Source: Streptomyces justiciae
Lineage (GTDB): Bacteria; Actinomycetota; Actinomycetes; Streptomycetales; Streptomycetaceae
Assembly: GCF_015163075.1 (NCBI RefSeq)
Contig: NZ_JADDXU010000001.1
Location: forward strand, 434,001 to 498,000
Direction of reading: 5' to 3'
DNA length: 64,000 nt
Shown: positions 44,172-56,714 of the stretch, piece after piece
How the letters are laid out: the number at the start of each line of letters is the position of its first letter
Numbering within the stretch: position 1 is the first letter of the stretch
The notes under the pieces: model-generated
Databases searched by the model: none
Told to the model about the DNA's origin: nothing
The model's input: the letters and a program-made list of their open reading frames with translations, nothing else
Translations under genes and position numbers: made by a program

Positions 44172-45074
44172 ATGGTCGAGTGGGACATCCGGAAACTGCG
44201 CATCCTGCGGACGCTGCGGGAACAGGGCACCGTGACCGCGACGGCCGAGGCGCTGCGGATGACTCCGTCGGCGGTGTCGCAGCAGCTGACCAATCTGGCG
44301 AAGCAGGTGGGGGTGCCGCTCCTCGAGGCGCAGGGGAGGCGGGTGCGGCTCACGGACGCGGCGCTGCTCGTGCTGCGGCATGCCGAGGCGGTGTTCGAGC
44401 AACTGGAGCGGGCGGACGCGGAGTTGGCGGCGCATCTGCGGGGTGAGGTGGGGGAGGTGCGGGTCGGCGCGTTCTCCACGGCGGTGCCCGCGCTGGTCGT
44501 ACCCGCCGTACGGGCGCTGCGGGTTTCGTCGCCCGGGATGAGTGTGCGGGTGCGGGAGGCGGAGGCGGGGGAGGCGTACGAGTTGCTGGCCGCGGGGGAG
44601 GTCGACCTCGCGTTGTCGCTGGCCGCGCAGGCGCCGGTGGTGGGGGACGGGCGGTTCACGCGGGTGGAGCTGCTGGCGGACCCGCTGGATGTGGCACTGC
44701 CGCGGGGGCATGAGCTGGCGGGGGTGGAGGGGTTGCGGTTGGCGGATCTGGCCGGGGAGCCGTGGATCTTCGGGGGCAGCGGGCCGTGGTCGGACATCAC
44801 GCGGGGGGCGTGCGAGGCGGCCGGGTTCACGCCTCGGCAGGGGCATTCGGCGGCGGGGTGGACGGCGATCCTGGCGATGGTGGAGGCGGGGATGGGGGTG
44901 GCGTTGGTGCCGCGCATGGCTGTGGTGGGGAGGGGTGGGGTGGTGATGCGGGAGCTGGGGGTGGACCGGCCGGTGCGGCATGTGGTGGCGGCGGTACGGC
45001 GGGGTAGTGAGGCGGGGGTTGTGGTGGGGCGGGTGCTGGCGGCGTTGGAGGAGGTTGCGGCGGGCGTGGGCTGA
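44172..45074 (+). CDS. LysR-family transcriptional regulator
   Basis: 300 residues. N-terminal winged helix: KLRILRTLREQGTVTATAEA, TPSAVSQQLTNLAKQ, then a periplasmic-binding-protein-like effector domain (VGAFSTAVPALV, AQAPVV, PRGHELAG). LysR proteins bind inverted sites upstream of target genes; the exporter just before it is the likeliest target. Codon 3 positions at the end are unusually G-rich, as is the adjoining repeat-bearing DNA. Confidence 0.9.
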   Translation: MVEWDIRKLRILRTLREQGTVTATAEALRMTPSAVSQQLTNLAKQVGVPLLEAQGRRVRLTDAALLVLRHAEAVFEQLERADAELAAHLRGEVGEVRVGAFSTAVPALVVPAVRALRVSSPGMSVRVREAEAGEAYELLAAGEVDLALSLAAQAPVVGDGRFTRVELLADPLDVALPRGHELAGVEGLRLADLAGEPWIFGGSGPWSDITRGACEAAGFTPRQGHSAAGWTAILAMVEAGMGVALVPRMAVVGRGGVVMRELGVDRPVRHVVAAVRRGSEAGVVVGRVLAALEEVAAGVG

Positions 45075-45101
45075 GGGTGCGGCGGGGTGGGAGCTGAGGT
45101 C

Positions 45102-45180
45102 GGGGGGTTTCACTTGCCCGCGTTGGCGGGGTGCCGCTGCGCCCACCCGTGCCGCCCCAGCGGCACGACTGCCCGCAGCT
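45102..45180 (+). repeat. Dispersed repeat R2, copy C
   Basis: Near-identical to 38661-38737: GGCGGGGTGCCGCTGCGCCC, hairpin arms GTGCCGCT and AGCGGCAC, and CCCGCAGCT at the end. Begins about 27 nt after the lysR stop. Confidence 0.85.
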
Positions 45181-45220
45181 GCGGCGGATCGGCGGGTGCC
45201 GGCCGTGCGGCACGACTGCC

Positions 45221-45276
45221 CGCAGCTACGCGGGGGCGCGGGGACGCAGCTACGCGGGGACGCAGCTACGCGGGGA
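45221..45276 (+). repeat. 16-bp tandem repeat
   Basis: CGCAGCTACGCGGGGA occurs at 45245-45260 and 45261-45276, with a third copy (last base G) at 45221-45236 and a partial one starting at 45277. CGCAGCT is the last part of R2. Confidence 0.8.
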
Positions 45277-45308
45277 CGCATGACGACTGGCGCCCGCTGC
45301 GGATGCCT

Positions 45309-45337
45309 AAGGGGCGCGGGGAACTGCGCGACCAGCC
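45309..45337 (+). repeat. Dispersed 29-bp repeat R1, copy C
   Basis: Same 29 bp as the copies at 3619-3647 (reverse) and 41563-41591. Followed by CCCCACC rather than CACGACG, so identity ends with CCAGCC. Confidence 0.85.
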
Positions 45338-45385
45338 CCCACCGGCCCGCACGCGCTCCACGGCCGTCGCCCCCAAGGCATGACA

Positions 45386-45416
45386 AGGGGCGCCCGGCAT
45401 CACACCGGGCGCCCCT
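45386..45416 (-). terminator. pepN terminator
   Basis: AGGGGCGCCCGG (45386-45397) pairs with CCGGGCGCCCCT (45405-45416) over 12 bp with a 7-nt loop, starting 14 nt beyond the pepN stop; on the minus strand TGTCA follows, with no U-run. Confidence 0.75.
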
Positions 45417-45430
45417 CGTCGGCGTAACCG

Positions 45431-48004
45431 CTACTCGGCCGCCGCGTCCGCCGCCTGGGCCTTCAGCGCGCGTTCCACGCCCGCCCGGGATTCCGAGACC
45501 AGGCGGCGCAGGGCCGCGTTGGGCTCGGTGGAGGCCAGCCAGGCGTCCGTCTTGTCCAGGGTCTCCTGGGAGACCTGGATCGACGGGTAGAGGCCCACCG
45601 CGATCTGCTGGGCGATCTCGTGGGAACGGGCGTCCCAGATGCCCTTGACCACCTCGAAGTACTTGTCCGTGTACGGGGCGAGCAGTTCGCGCTGGCCGGT
45701 CTGGACGAAGCCGCCGATGACAGCCTCCTGCACCGCGTTCGGGAGCTTGTCGGACTCCACGACCTGCGCCCAGGCCTCCGCCTTCGCCTCCGCCGTCGGA
45801 CGGGCCGCGCGGGCGGTCGCCGCGTGGCGCTCGCCGGCCGCCGTCTTGTCCCGCTCGTACTCGCCCGCGATCTCGGCCTCGTCGAAGCGGCCCACCGCCG
45901 CGAGGCGCTCCACGAACGCCCAGCGCAGCTCGGTGTCCACCGCCAGGCCCTCGATCGTCTGCGAACCGTCCAGCAGGGCCTCCAGGAGGTCCAGCTGCTC
46001 CGGCGTACGGGCGGTCGCCGCGAACGCGCGCGCCCACGCCAGCTGGTGGTCGCTGCCCGCGGTCGCCGACCGCAGGTGCGCCAGCGTGGCGTCGGTCCAG
46101 CGGGTCAGCAGCGCCTCACGGGCCGCCGGGTCGGCGTACAGCTCGATCGCCAGCTTCACCTGCCGGTGCAGGGACTGCACGACACCGATGTCCGACTCTT
46201 TGCCGATGCCGGACAGGACGAGCGAGAGGTAGTCGCGCGTTGCCAGCTCCGCGTCCCTCGTCATGTCCCACGCCGACGCCCAGCACAGGGCGCGCGGCAG
46301 CGAGGACTCGAAGTCGCCCAGGTGCTCCGTCACGAACGCCAGGCTCTGCTCGTCCAGGCGGACCTTCGCGTACGACAGGTCGTCGTCGTTCAGCAGCACG
46401 ACCGCCGAGCGGCGCTTGCCCACCAGCTGCGGCACGGCCGTCAGTTCGCCGTCGACGTCCAGCTCGACGCGCTCGTCGCGGACCAGCTTGCCGCTGTCCT
46501 CGTCGAGTTCGTACAGGCCGACCGCGATGCGGTGCGGGCGCAGCGTCGGCTCGCCCTTCGCGCCCGCCGGGAGGGCCGGGGCCTCCTGGCGGATGGCGAA
46601 GGACGTGATGACGCCGTGCTCGTCGGTCTCGATCTCGGGGCGCAGGATGTTGATGCCCGCCGTCTGGAGCCACTTCTGCGACCAGGTGCCCAGGTCGCGG
46701 CCGGAGGTCTCCTCCAGCGCGCCCAGCAGGTCGGACAGCCGCGTGTTGCCGAACGCGTGCCGCTTGAAGTACGCCTGCACGCCCGCGAAGAACTCGTCCA
46801 TGCCGACGTACGCCACGAGCTGCTTGAGGACGCTCGCGCCCTTGGCGTACGTGATGCCGTCGAAGTTGACCAGGACGTCGTCCAGGTCACGGATCTCGGC
46901 CATGATCGGGTGGGTCGAGGGCAGCTGGTCCTGGCGGTACGCCCACGTCTTCATGGAGTTGGCGAACGTGGTCCAGGAGTGCGGCCAGCGGCTGTCCGGC
47001 GCGTACGCCTGGCAGGCGATCGACGTGTACGTGGCGAACGACTCGTTCAGCCACAGGTCGTTCCACCACTCCATGGTGACCAGGTCGCCGAACCACATGT
47101 GGGCCAGCTCATGGAGGATCGTCTCGGCACGGACCTCGTACGCGGCGTCCGTGACCTTCGAGCGGAACACGTACTGGTCGCGGATGGTGACCGCGCCCGC
47201 GTTCTCCATCGCGCCCGCGTTGAACTCCGGCACGAACAACTGGTCGTACTTCTTGAACGGGTACGCGTAGTCGAACTTCTCCTGGAACCAGTCGAAGCCC
47301 TGCCGCGTCACCTCGAAGATCGCGTCCGAGTCGAGGAACTCGGCGAGCGAGGGGCGGCAGTAGATGCCGAGCGGGACGGACTGGCCGTCCTTCTCGTACA
47401 CGCTGTGCACCGAGTGGTACGGGCCGACGATCAACGCCGTGATGTACGACGAGATCCGCGGGGTGGGCTCGAACTCCCAGACGTCGTCCTTGGGCTCCGG
47501 CGTCGGGGAGTTGGAGATGACCGTCCAGCCGGTCGGCGCCTTCACGGTGAACTGGAAGGTGGCCTTCAGGTCCGGCTGCTCGAAGGAGGCGAAGACGCGG
47601 CGGGCGTCCGGCACCTCGAACTGGGTGTACAGGTACGCCTGCTGGTCGACCGGGTCGACGAAACGGTGCAGGCCCTCGCCCGTGTTGGTGTACGCGCAGT
47701 CCGCCACCACGCGCAGCACGTTGCGGCCCTGGAGCAGGCCGGGGAGCACGATGCGGGAGTCCTTGAAGACCTCCGCCGGGTCGAGCGCGTCGCCGTTCAG
47801 GGTGACCTCGTGGACCTCCGGGGCCACCAGGTCGATGAACGACTCCGCCCCGTTCTCGGCCACGTCGAAGCGCACCGTGGTCACGGACCTGTAGGTACCG
47901 CCCTCTTGCGCGCCGGAGAGGTCGAGATCGATCTCGTACGACTCGACGGTGAGCAGCTTCGCCCGCTGCTGAGCCTCTTCGCGAGTCAGGTTTGTGCCAG
48001 GCAC
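45431..48004 (-). CDS. pepN: Aminopeptidase N (M1 family)
   Basis: 857 residues, full length for actinobacterial PepN. The exopeptidase motif GAMENAGAV is at about residue 265, followed by the zinc motif HELAHMWFGD and the third ligand in NESFATY. It removes N-terminal residues from peptides in the cytoplasm; no signal peptide. The C-terminal ERAP1-like helical domain is present (LLEALLDGSQTIEG, LRWAFVERLAAVG). Start ATG 48004. Monocistronic; upstream is the divergent DUF1203-like gene. Confidence 0.95.
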   Translation of the reverse strand: MPGTNLTREEAQQRAKLLTVESYEIDLDLSGAQEGGTYRSVTTVRFDVAENGAESFIDLVAPEVHEVTLNGDALDPAEVFKDSRIVLPGLLQGRNVLRVVADCAYTNTGEGLHRFVDPVDQQAYLYTQFEVPDARRVFASFEQPDLKATFQFTVKAPTGWTVISNSPTPEPKDDVWEFEPTPRISSYITALIVGPYHSVHSVYEKDGQSVPLGIYCRPSLAEFLDSDAIFEVTRQGFDWFQEKFDYAYPFKKYDQLFVPEFNAGAMENAGAVTIRDQYVFRSKVTDAAYEVRAETILHELAHMWFGDLVTMEWWNDLWLNESFATYTSIACQAYAPDSRWPHSWTTFANSMKTWAYRQDQLPSTHPIMAEIRDLDDVLVNFDGITYAKGASVLKQLVAYVGMDEFFAGVQAYFKRHAFGNTRLSDLLGALEETSGRDLGTWSQKWLQTAGINILRPEIETDEHGVITSFAIRQEAPALPAGAKGEPTLRPHRIAVGLYELDEDSGKLVRDERVELDVDGELTAVPQLVGKRRSAVVLLNDDDLSYAKVRLDEQSLAFVTEHLGDFESSLPRALCWASAWDMTRDAELATRDYLSLVLSGIGKESDIGVVQSLHRQVKLAIELYADPAAREALLTRWTDATLAHLRSATAGSDHQLAWARAFAATARTPEQLDLLEALLDGSQTIEGLAVDTELRWAFVERLAAVGRFDEAEIAGEYERDKTAAGERHAATARAARPTAEAKAEAWAQVVESDKLPNAVQEAVIGGFVQTGQRELLAPYTDKYFEVVKGIWDARSHEIAQQIAVGLYPSIQVSQETLDKTDAWLASTEPNAALRRLVSESRAGVERALKAQAADAAAE

Positions 48005-48125
48005 GCGGTCATCTCCTCGTTATGGGTAGGTTCGGCGGTTCCGCCATCCTTCCATGGGAGCTGCGCGAAACGCGATGTCCGGAACCCGCCGGTGACCGGG
48101 GAGGACACCCGGGAGGGTGGAGCAC

Positions 48126-51789
<3,664 letters not shown>

Positions 51790-51901
51790 GGGGCTCATGG
51801 TGGCAGTGAAGATCATGTGAAGAAAGAATTCCGGGAATCGGGCCGAACGTTTCCGCCCGCATCGGCGTCATAGAGGAAACGCGGCGAGGAGAGGGGGAGC
51901 C

Positions 51902-52441
51902 GTGCTGCGCAGAAAGGCCCGCCGCGGCCAGGGGGACGCCGTCCATGACGGGCCGGACGACCCGCTCGACGCGGCCCAGGAACGTCGGGTGCGAGCCGTG
52001 CTCGCGCTCGGCGGCGTGCCGCAGGCGGACCTGCCGGACGGGGTGCAGCAGGTCCGCCTGCGGCTGCTGGAACGGGCGGCCAAGGGGTACGAGGCACCGC
52101 GCGACGTCTCCGCGTGGGCGGCCGTCGTCGCCTCCAACCTCGCCATGGACTGGCACCGCGCCAAGCGCCGGCAGGAACGCATCGGCGAACGCCTCGCCTC
52201 CCTGCGCCAGTTGGAGCACCCCTCAGGCGAGGACACCAGTGTGCTCTCGCTCGCCGTCGCCCAGGGACTGGACGAACTCCCCGACGCCCAGCGCCAGGTC
52301 CTCGTCCTGCGGTTCTACGCCGACCTGCCGGTCCGGGACATCGCCCAGGAACTCGGCGTCCCCGAGGGCACGGTCAAGAGCAGGCTGCACACGGCGGTCC
52401 GCGCGCTGCGCGCCCGTCTGCACGAGGACGAGGTGGTGTGA
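51902..52441 (+). CDS. RNA polymerase sigma factor, ECF type
   Basis: 179 residues. Region 2 runs about 25-90 (RVRAVLALGGVPQADLPDGV, AWAAVVASNLAMDWHRAKRR) and region 4 about 118-175 (LDELPDAQRQVLVLRFYADL, IAQELGVPEGTVKSRL). The start is GTG 51902 with GAGAGGGGGAG ahead. It should direct RNA polymerase to a small set of promoters; the target could include itself and the adjacent TerD gene. The stop is 1 nt before the next start. Confidence 0.9.
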   Translation: MLRRKARRGQGDAVHDGPDDPLDAAQERRVRAVLALGGVPQADLPDGVQQVRLRLLERAAKGYEAPRDVSAWAAVVASNLAMDWHRAKRRQERIGERLASLRQLEHPSGEDTSVLSLAVAQGLDELPDAQRQVLVLRFYADLPVRDIAQELGVPEGTVKSRLHTAVRALRARLHEDEVV

Positions 52442-52442
52442 C

Positions 52443-53147
52443 ATGACCGCCGAACACCGGGACGGCGACGCGCTGATGGCCGCGCTCACCGGCGAACCCC
52501 TGCCCGACGACACGGACCCCGCCTTCCGCGCCGAACACCGCGAGGCCACCGCCGACATCGCCCTCCTGCGCGAGCAACTCGCCCTCATCGGCGACGCCTT
52601 GGCACAGCAGCCGCGCCCCGCGTCACGCCCCGCACCGGCACGCCCCTCACGCGTCCGCGTCTGGGCCCCCAAGGTCGCGTTCGGCACCCTCGTGGCCGCC
52701 ATGGTGGCCTCCGTCGTCACCGGGCTCGGCTGGCTGGTCGCGACGGGCGGCAACGACAGCGCGGACGCCGGCAGCGCCGCGAGCGACAAGTCCCAGATGG
52801 ACACCGAAGCCGGCCGCTTCGGCAGCCCGCACTATCTGGCCTGCACCCGGCTGGTCGTCGAGGGGGAGGTCGCCTCGGTCGAACGCCTCGCGGACCAGGT
52901 GCAGTTGCGGATCACCGTGGACGTGCTCCGCTACTACAAGCAGGACATGAAGGGCCCGAAGCAGCTGACCTACGTCGTCGACGACACCTTCGTCGACGGC
53001 CTGCACAAGGGCGACCGGGTGCTGTTCGGGGTGCTCCAGGGCGACGCCGTACCCGACCACTGGGTGGTCGGCGAGAAGGAGGTCGCCCGCGAACGCGCCT
53101 GGGTCCAGGCGTCGTTGCCGCAGTCGCGCGACCTGCCGTGCGCATGA
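52443..53147 (+). CDS. Membrane protein, probable anti-sigma partner
   Basis: 234 residues: a soluble N-terminus of about 75 residues (LLREQLALIGDALAQQ helix), one membrane helix at about 78-98 (FGTLVAAMVASVVTGLGWLV), and an extracytoplasmic beta-rich domain (LVVEGEVASVERLADQ, LTYVVDDTFVDG) with Cys near its ends. ATG 52443 follows the sigma-factor stop after 1 nt. The order and topology fit an anti-sigma factor, but the zinc motif HxxxCxxC of the usual ZAS type is absent. Unproven. Confidence 0.75.
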   Translation: MTAEHRDGDALMAALTGEPLPDDTDPAFRAEHREATADIALLREQLALIGDALAQQPRPASRPAPARPSRVRVWAPKVAFGTLVAAMVASVVTGLGWLVATGGNDSADAGSAASDKSQMDTEAGRFGSPHYLACTRLVVEGEVASVERLADQVQLRITVDVLRYYKQDMKGPKQLTYVVDDTFVDGLHKGDRVLFGVLQGDAVPDHWVVGEKEVARERAWVQASLPQSRDLPCA

Positions 53148-53150
53148 GAA

Positions 53151-53181
53151 AGGGCGGGCGCCCCGAGAGGACGCCCGCCCT
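53151..53181. terminator. Bidirectional hairpin terminator
   Basis: AGGGCGGGCG (53151-53160) pairs with CGCCCGCCCT (53172-53181), 10 bp, loop 11 nt, between convergent stops at 53147 and 53199. Confidence 0.75.
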
Positions 53182-53198
53182 GGTCACCGTAGGAAGAA

Positions 53199-56100
53199 CT
53201 ACGGAGTGACCTTCTCGATCTTCACGCTGCCGATGCCCGCGACCGTGCCGCGCGCGTTCACCAGCTGGACCTGGCCGAAGAACTCACGGCCCTCCGGAGC
53301 GGCCGCGGCGGCGGTGACGCTTGCGGCGACGTCCGTCGAGGCACCCGTGCCCAGCTTCACCGCGGCCGAGTCGTCGACCGTGACGGCGCCGAGCGCGGCG
53401 GAGAAGAACACGTCCTGGTAGTCGTACTCGGTGGTCCCGGCCGGGACCGAGTAGCCGACGACCTCGATGGTGTACGTCCCGGCGGCCGGGGAGGCGATGG
53501 AGACGGCCTCCTCCGAGTCGCCGTCGGCCGACTGGCCGACCTGGGTGCCCGCCGCGTCGTAGACCGTCAGGTCCAGGTCGGCGGAGGCGTCGGACACGTT
53601 GCCGATGACCACGTCGAGCGACTTGGCGCCCTCGGGCACCTCGACCGTGGTGGTCTGGGTGGCACCCTCGGCGATGGACGGGCGGGCCGACTTGGCCGAG
53701 CCGAGCGGGCCGCCGACCAGCTTGCCGTCGAGGGCGGCGAAGTTGTTCGTCACCTTCCAGGAGGCGGCGACCGGGGTGCCGACCTTGGCCTCGGGAACCG
53801 TCACGACCTCCGGGTCGAAGGCGGCGCCGAGGACGGTGACGTCCAGCTTGTACGGGTTGTCGAGCAGCGGCGACGTACGGCGCGACTCGACCTCGATCTC
53901 CCAGACGCCCGCCTGCGGGTCCGCGTACGAACGCACGTCGGGCTTGCAGCCGTTGCCGTCGAGGTAGTTGTTGTAGCAGTACGGGGTGCCGGTGTTGTCG
54001 ACCGGAGTGCCGTACGGGTGGATCGCGATGAACCGGGTCTGGCTCTTGTCCTTCAGCCCGCCGATCGCGACCTCCAGGGACTTGGCGCCCTCGGGGACGG
54101 TCACGAAGTACGACTGCGTGCTGTTGCGCTGGACGGTGTTCGACGCGGAGAAGGTGTACTTCACCGGCGACGACACGACGACCGTGTTCAGGATCTGCTT
54201 GTCGACGCCCTCGGTGCGCGGGTCGTCGACCTCCAGGATCGCGCTCTTGACGCCGGCGGACGGCGACTTCGCGGCGATCTTCACGGTGACCGGCTTGTTC
54301 AGCTCCAGCTTGATGTCGTCGGAGCCGACGATGGAGAAGGTGCCGGAGGCGTTGTTGACCAGGTCCAGCTCGTGGCGGAGCGGACGGTCGGCGCCGGTGG
54401 TACGGGTGATGGTGACCTCGTACGACTTCTTCACGCCGGCCTTCAGGCCGCCCTCACGGTCGTAGATGCCGGTGCCGAAGCCCGGCGTCTTCAGGAACTG
54501 GTCGATCGCGGTGTCGACCGGCGCCTTGACGGTGTACTCGTGGGCGGTGGCGCCGTCCTTGATGGCGTCCCAGGCGTCCACGATGTTGATGAGGCCCGCG
54601 CCCTCCTCGTACGCCTGCACACCCTTGATGTGGTCGGCGGTCGAGGTCAGGGCGGTGCGCAGGTTCGCCGGGGTGAGCGTGATGCCCTTCTGCTTCGCGG
54701 CGGAGAGCAGCAGCGCGGAGGCGCCCGCGGCCTGCGGGGAGGCCATCGAGGTGCCCTGGAGCATCGAGTAGCCGGCCGGCAGCGAGTAGCCCGCCTCGGC
54801 GACCGGGGAGCCCGGCAGCCAGGTCTGCGTGGTGTTGATGGAGGCACCCGGCGCGGACAGCGTCGGCGTGAACCCGCCGTCCTCACGCGGACCGCGCGAG
54901 GAGAACGGCATCATCGCGTACGACTTCGTCACCGCGGAGCCGTAGTTGGAGGCCCACGTCGCCTTGGAGATGGCCGCGCCGACGGAGATCACCTTGTCGG
55001 CCAGGCCGGGGTCGCCGATGGTGTTGGCACCCGGGCCGGAGTTGCCGGCCGAGATGACCAGCTGGACGCCGTAGGTGTCGATGAGGCGCGTGTAGAGCTC
55101 GGCGCGCGCGTTGTTGCCGTCGTTCAGCGCCGGCAGACCGCCGATGGACATGTTGACGATGTCGACACCGCGCTTGGTGACGAGGTCGATCATGCCCTCG
55201 GTGAGCGCGACGTTGGTGCAGCCGCCGGTCCAGGTGCAGGCACGGGAGGAGACGATCTTCGCGCCCGGGGCCGCGCCGTTCATCTTGCCGCCGAACAGGC
55301 CGTTGGCGGAGGTGATGCCGGCGACGTGGGTGCCGTGCTCGGACTCGATGACGCCGATGTTGACGTAGTCGGACTTGTCACCGGCGGCGTTGTAGACGAC
55401 GTCCTTGCGGATCTCGACCACGAACGGCTGGCGCTCGACGACGTCGGTGGACGGGTTGTCGGTACCGAAGTAGCCGATCTGGAACCCGTCCTTGTACGGC
55501 TTCATCGGCTCGTCGTCGCCGAAGTCGTTGTTGTTGTTCAGGTCGACCCGGACGGTTCCGGCGGCCGCGTCGTAGAGGACGCCCCAGACGTCGGTGGTGT
55601 CGCCGTCGCGGTTGGCGTCGCCCTTGGCGTCACCGCCCGCGGTGTACGACTCGCGGAACAGGTTGAACTGGTAGGCGCCCGCCGGGGCCTTCCAGGTGGC
55701 GCCCGCGATGGTGAAGGTCGGGCCGCTGACCGGGTTGTTCATCCGCCGCCAGGTGGCGTCGCCGTCGGACACCGGGTCGGTGGCGGTCACCCAGTCGACG
55801 ATCTTGCGCTCGCCGGTGGTGGTCTTCTGCAGCGCCGGGTGGCCGAGGTCGACACCGGAGTCGAGGATGCCGATGGTGATGCCGCGGCCGTCCGCCTTCG
55901 GGTGGTCCTGCACGAACTCGACGGCGCCCGTCTCGAAGGACGGGTTGTACGGGTTCACGGCGGGGGTCTTCTTGTCCGGCGCCGGGTAGGTCTTCGTCGT
56001 CGCGGCGGACGCGGCGCCCTTCGCGGTGTCGGCGGCCGGCGTCGGGTCGTCGAGCGCGATCTCCTGCCGCAGGTCGATGCCGTGCACGGAGGAGAGCTTG

Positions 56101-56498
56101 GCGGCGGCCGCGATGGCCGCGTCGGCCTTGGCGGTCGGGACGGTGGCGCGGACGTAACCGAGCTTGTCGTAGGTCTTGCCCACGAGGCCGCCCTTGACCG
56201 CGTCCAGCTCCTCGGCGACCTGCTCGGTCTGGCCGGGGGCGGTGGCGACCATCAGCGTGACGTTCTTGTCGCCGGCGGCCTTGGCCTCGGCGAGGAGGTC
56301 CGCGTCGTCCGAACCGAGCTTCTCGTCGGCGGACTTGACGCCCGGGTCGGCCGCGGCCGGCGTGGCGGCGTCGGCGGAGAAGGCCATGGGTATCGGCCCG
56401 GCCGCGGAGAGCGCGGCCACGAGACCGGCGGCCACGGCTATGCGCACCACGCGTCTCGCGCCGCCCGATATCGGATCGCGCTGGGGGGTGAGGGTCAT
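53199..56498 (-). CDS. Secreted subtilisin-like serine protease (S8), multi-domain
   Basis: About 1099 residues. Signal peptide of about 45 residues (RRVVRIAVAAGLVAALSAAG, AFSADA), an inhibitor-like propeptide to about residue 150, then the S8 domain with catalytic Asp in GILDSGVD (about 213), His in ESEHGTHVAG (about 388) and Ser in QGTSMASPQ (about 584). A long insert lies between Asp and His (DGDTTDVWG, DLNNNNDFGDDEP, probably calcium-binding). Beta-sandwich repeats follow to the end, including a P-domain-like stretch. Start ATG 56498 is better spaced from AAGGG than the ATG 6 nt upstream. Probably an extracellular degradative protease. Confidence 0.92.
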   Translation of the reverse strand: MTLTPQRDPISGGARRVVRIAVAAGLVAALSAAGPIPMAFSADAATPAAADPGVKSADEKLGSDDADLLAEAKAAGDKNVTLMVATAPGQTEQVAEELDAVKGGLVGKTYDKLGYVRATVPTAKADAAIAAAAKLSSVHGIDLRQEIALDDPTPAADTAKGAASAATTKTYPAPDKKTPAVNPYNPSFETGAVEFVQDHPKADGRGITIGILDSGVDLGHPALQKTTTGERKIVDWVTATDPVSDGDATWRRMNNPVSGPTFTIAGATWKAPAGAYQFNLFRESYTAGGDAKGDANRDGDTTDVWGVLYDAAAGTVRVDLNNNNDFGDDEPMKPYKDGFQIGYFGTDNPSTDVVERQPFVVEIRKDVVYNAAGDKSDYVNIGVIESEHGTHVAGITSANGLFGGKMNGAAPGAKIVSSRACTWTGGCTNVALTEGMIDLVTKRGVDIVNMSIGGLPALNDGNNARAELYTRLIDTYGVQLVISAGNSGPGANTIGDPGLADKVISVGAAISKATWASNYGSAVTKSYAMMPFSSRGPREDGGFTPTLSAPGASINTTQTWLPGSPVAEAGYSLPAGYSMLQGTSMASPQAAGASALLLSAAKQKGITLTPANLRTALTSTADHIKGVQAYEEGAGLINIVDAWDAIKDGATAHEYTVKAPVDTAIDQFLKTPGFGTGIYDREGGLKAGVKKSYEVTITRTTGADRPLRHELDLVNNASGTFSIVGSDDIKLELNKPVTVKIAAKSPSAGVKSAILEVDDPRTEGVDKQILNTVVVSSPVKYTFSASNTVQRNSTQSYFVTVPEGAKSLEVAIGGLKDKSQTRFIAIHPYGTPVDNTGTPYCYNNYLDGNGCKPDVRSYADPQAGVWEIEVESRRTSPLLDNPYKLDVTVLGAAFDPEVVTVPEAKVGTPVAASWKVTNNFAALDGKLVGGPLGSAKSARPSIAEGATQTTTVEVPEGAKSLDVVIGNVSDASADLDLTVYDAAGTQVGQSADGDSEEAVSIASPAAGTYTIEVVGYSVPAGTTEYDYQDVFFSAALGAVTVDDSAAVKLGTGASTDVAASVTAAAAAPEGREFFGQVQLVNARGTVAGIGSVKIEKVTP

Positions 56499-56714
56499 CG
56501 GCATCCCTTGTAGGTAAAGGAACGTGCGGATGCGGCCGGGGCCGATCGGTCCTGACCGCGACAGTCCGGAAAAGCGACCCGGACGATCGCACAGCTTTAC
56601 GCATGGGAAGGATGTTTAGGGAGAGTTGACCGAATCGATATGGGCGGATGGGGAAAACCCGCGATCCCCTTTAGGGAGATGGGTGAGAAAAGGGATGAAC
56701 TGCCCGACCGGTTC

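Larger units (their letters stand above)
45075..45430. other. 356-nt intergenic region made mostly of repeats
   Basis: No gene is supported. It holds R2 (45102-45180), a 16-bp tandem array (45221-45276), R1 (45309-45337) and the pepN terminator (45386-45416) in turn. It is the most repeat-dense stretch of the window and lies between convergent lysR and pepN. Confidence 0.75.

Noticed and set aside
45075..45430. A small gene between lysR and pepN
   Set aside because: Frames here are read through repeats R1, R2 and a tandem array and have no ribosome site.
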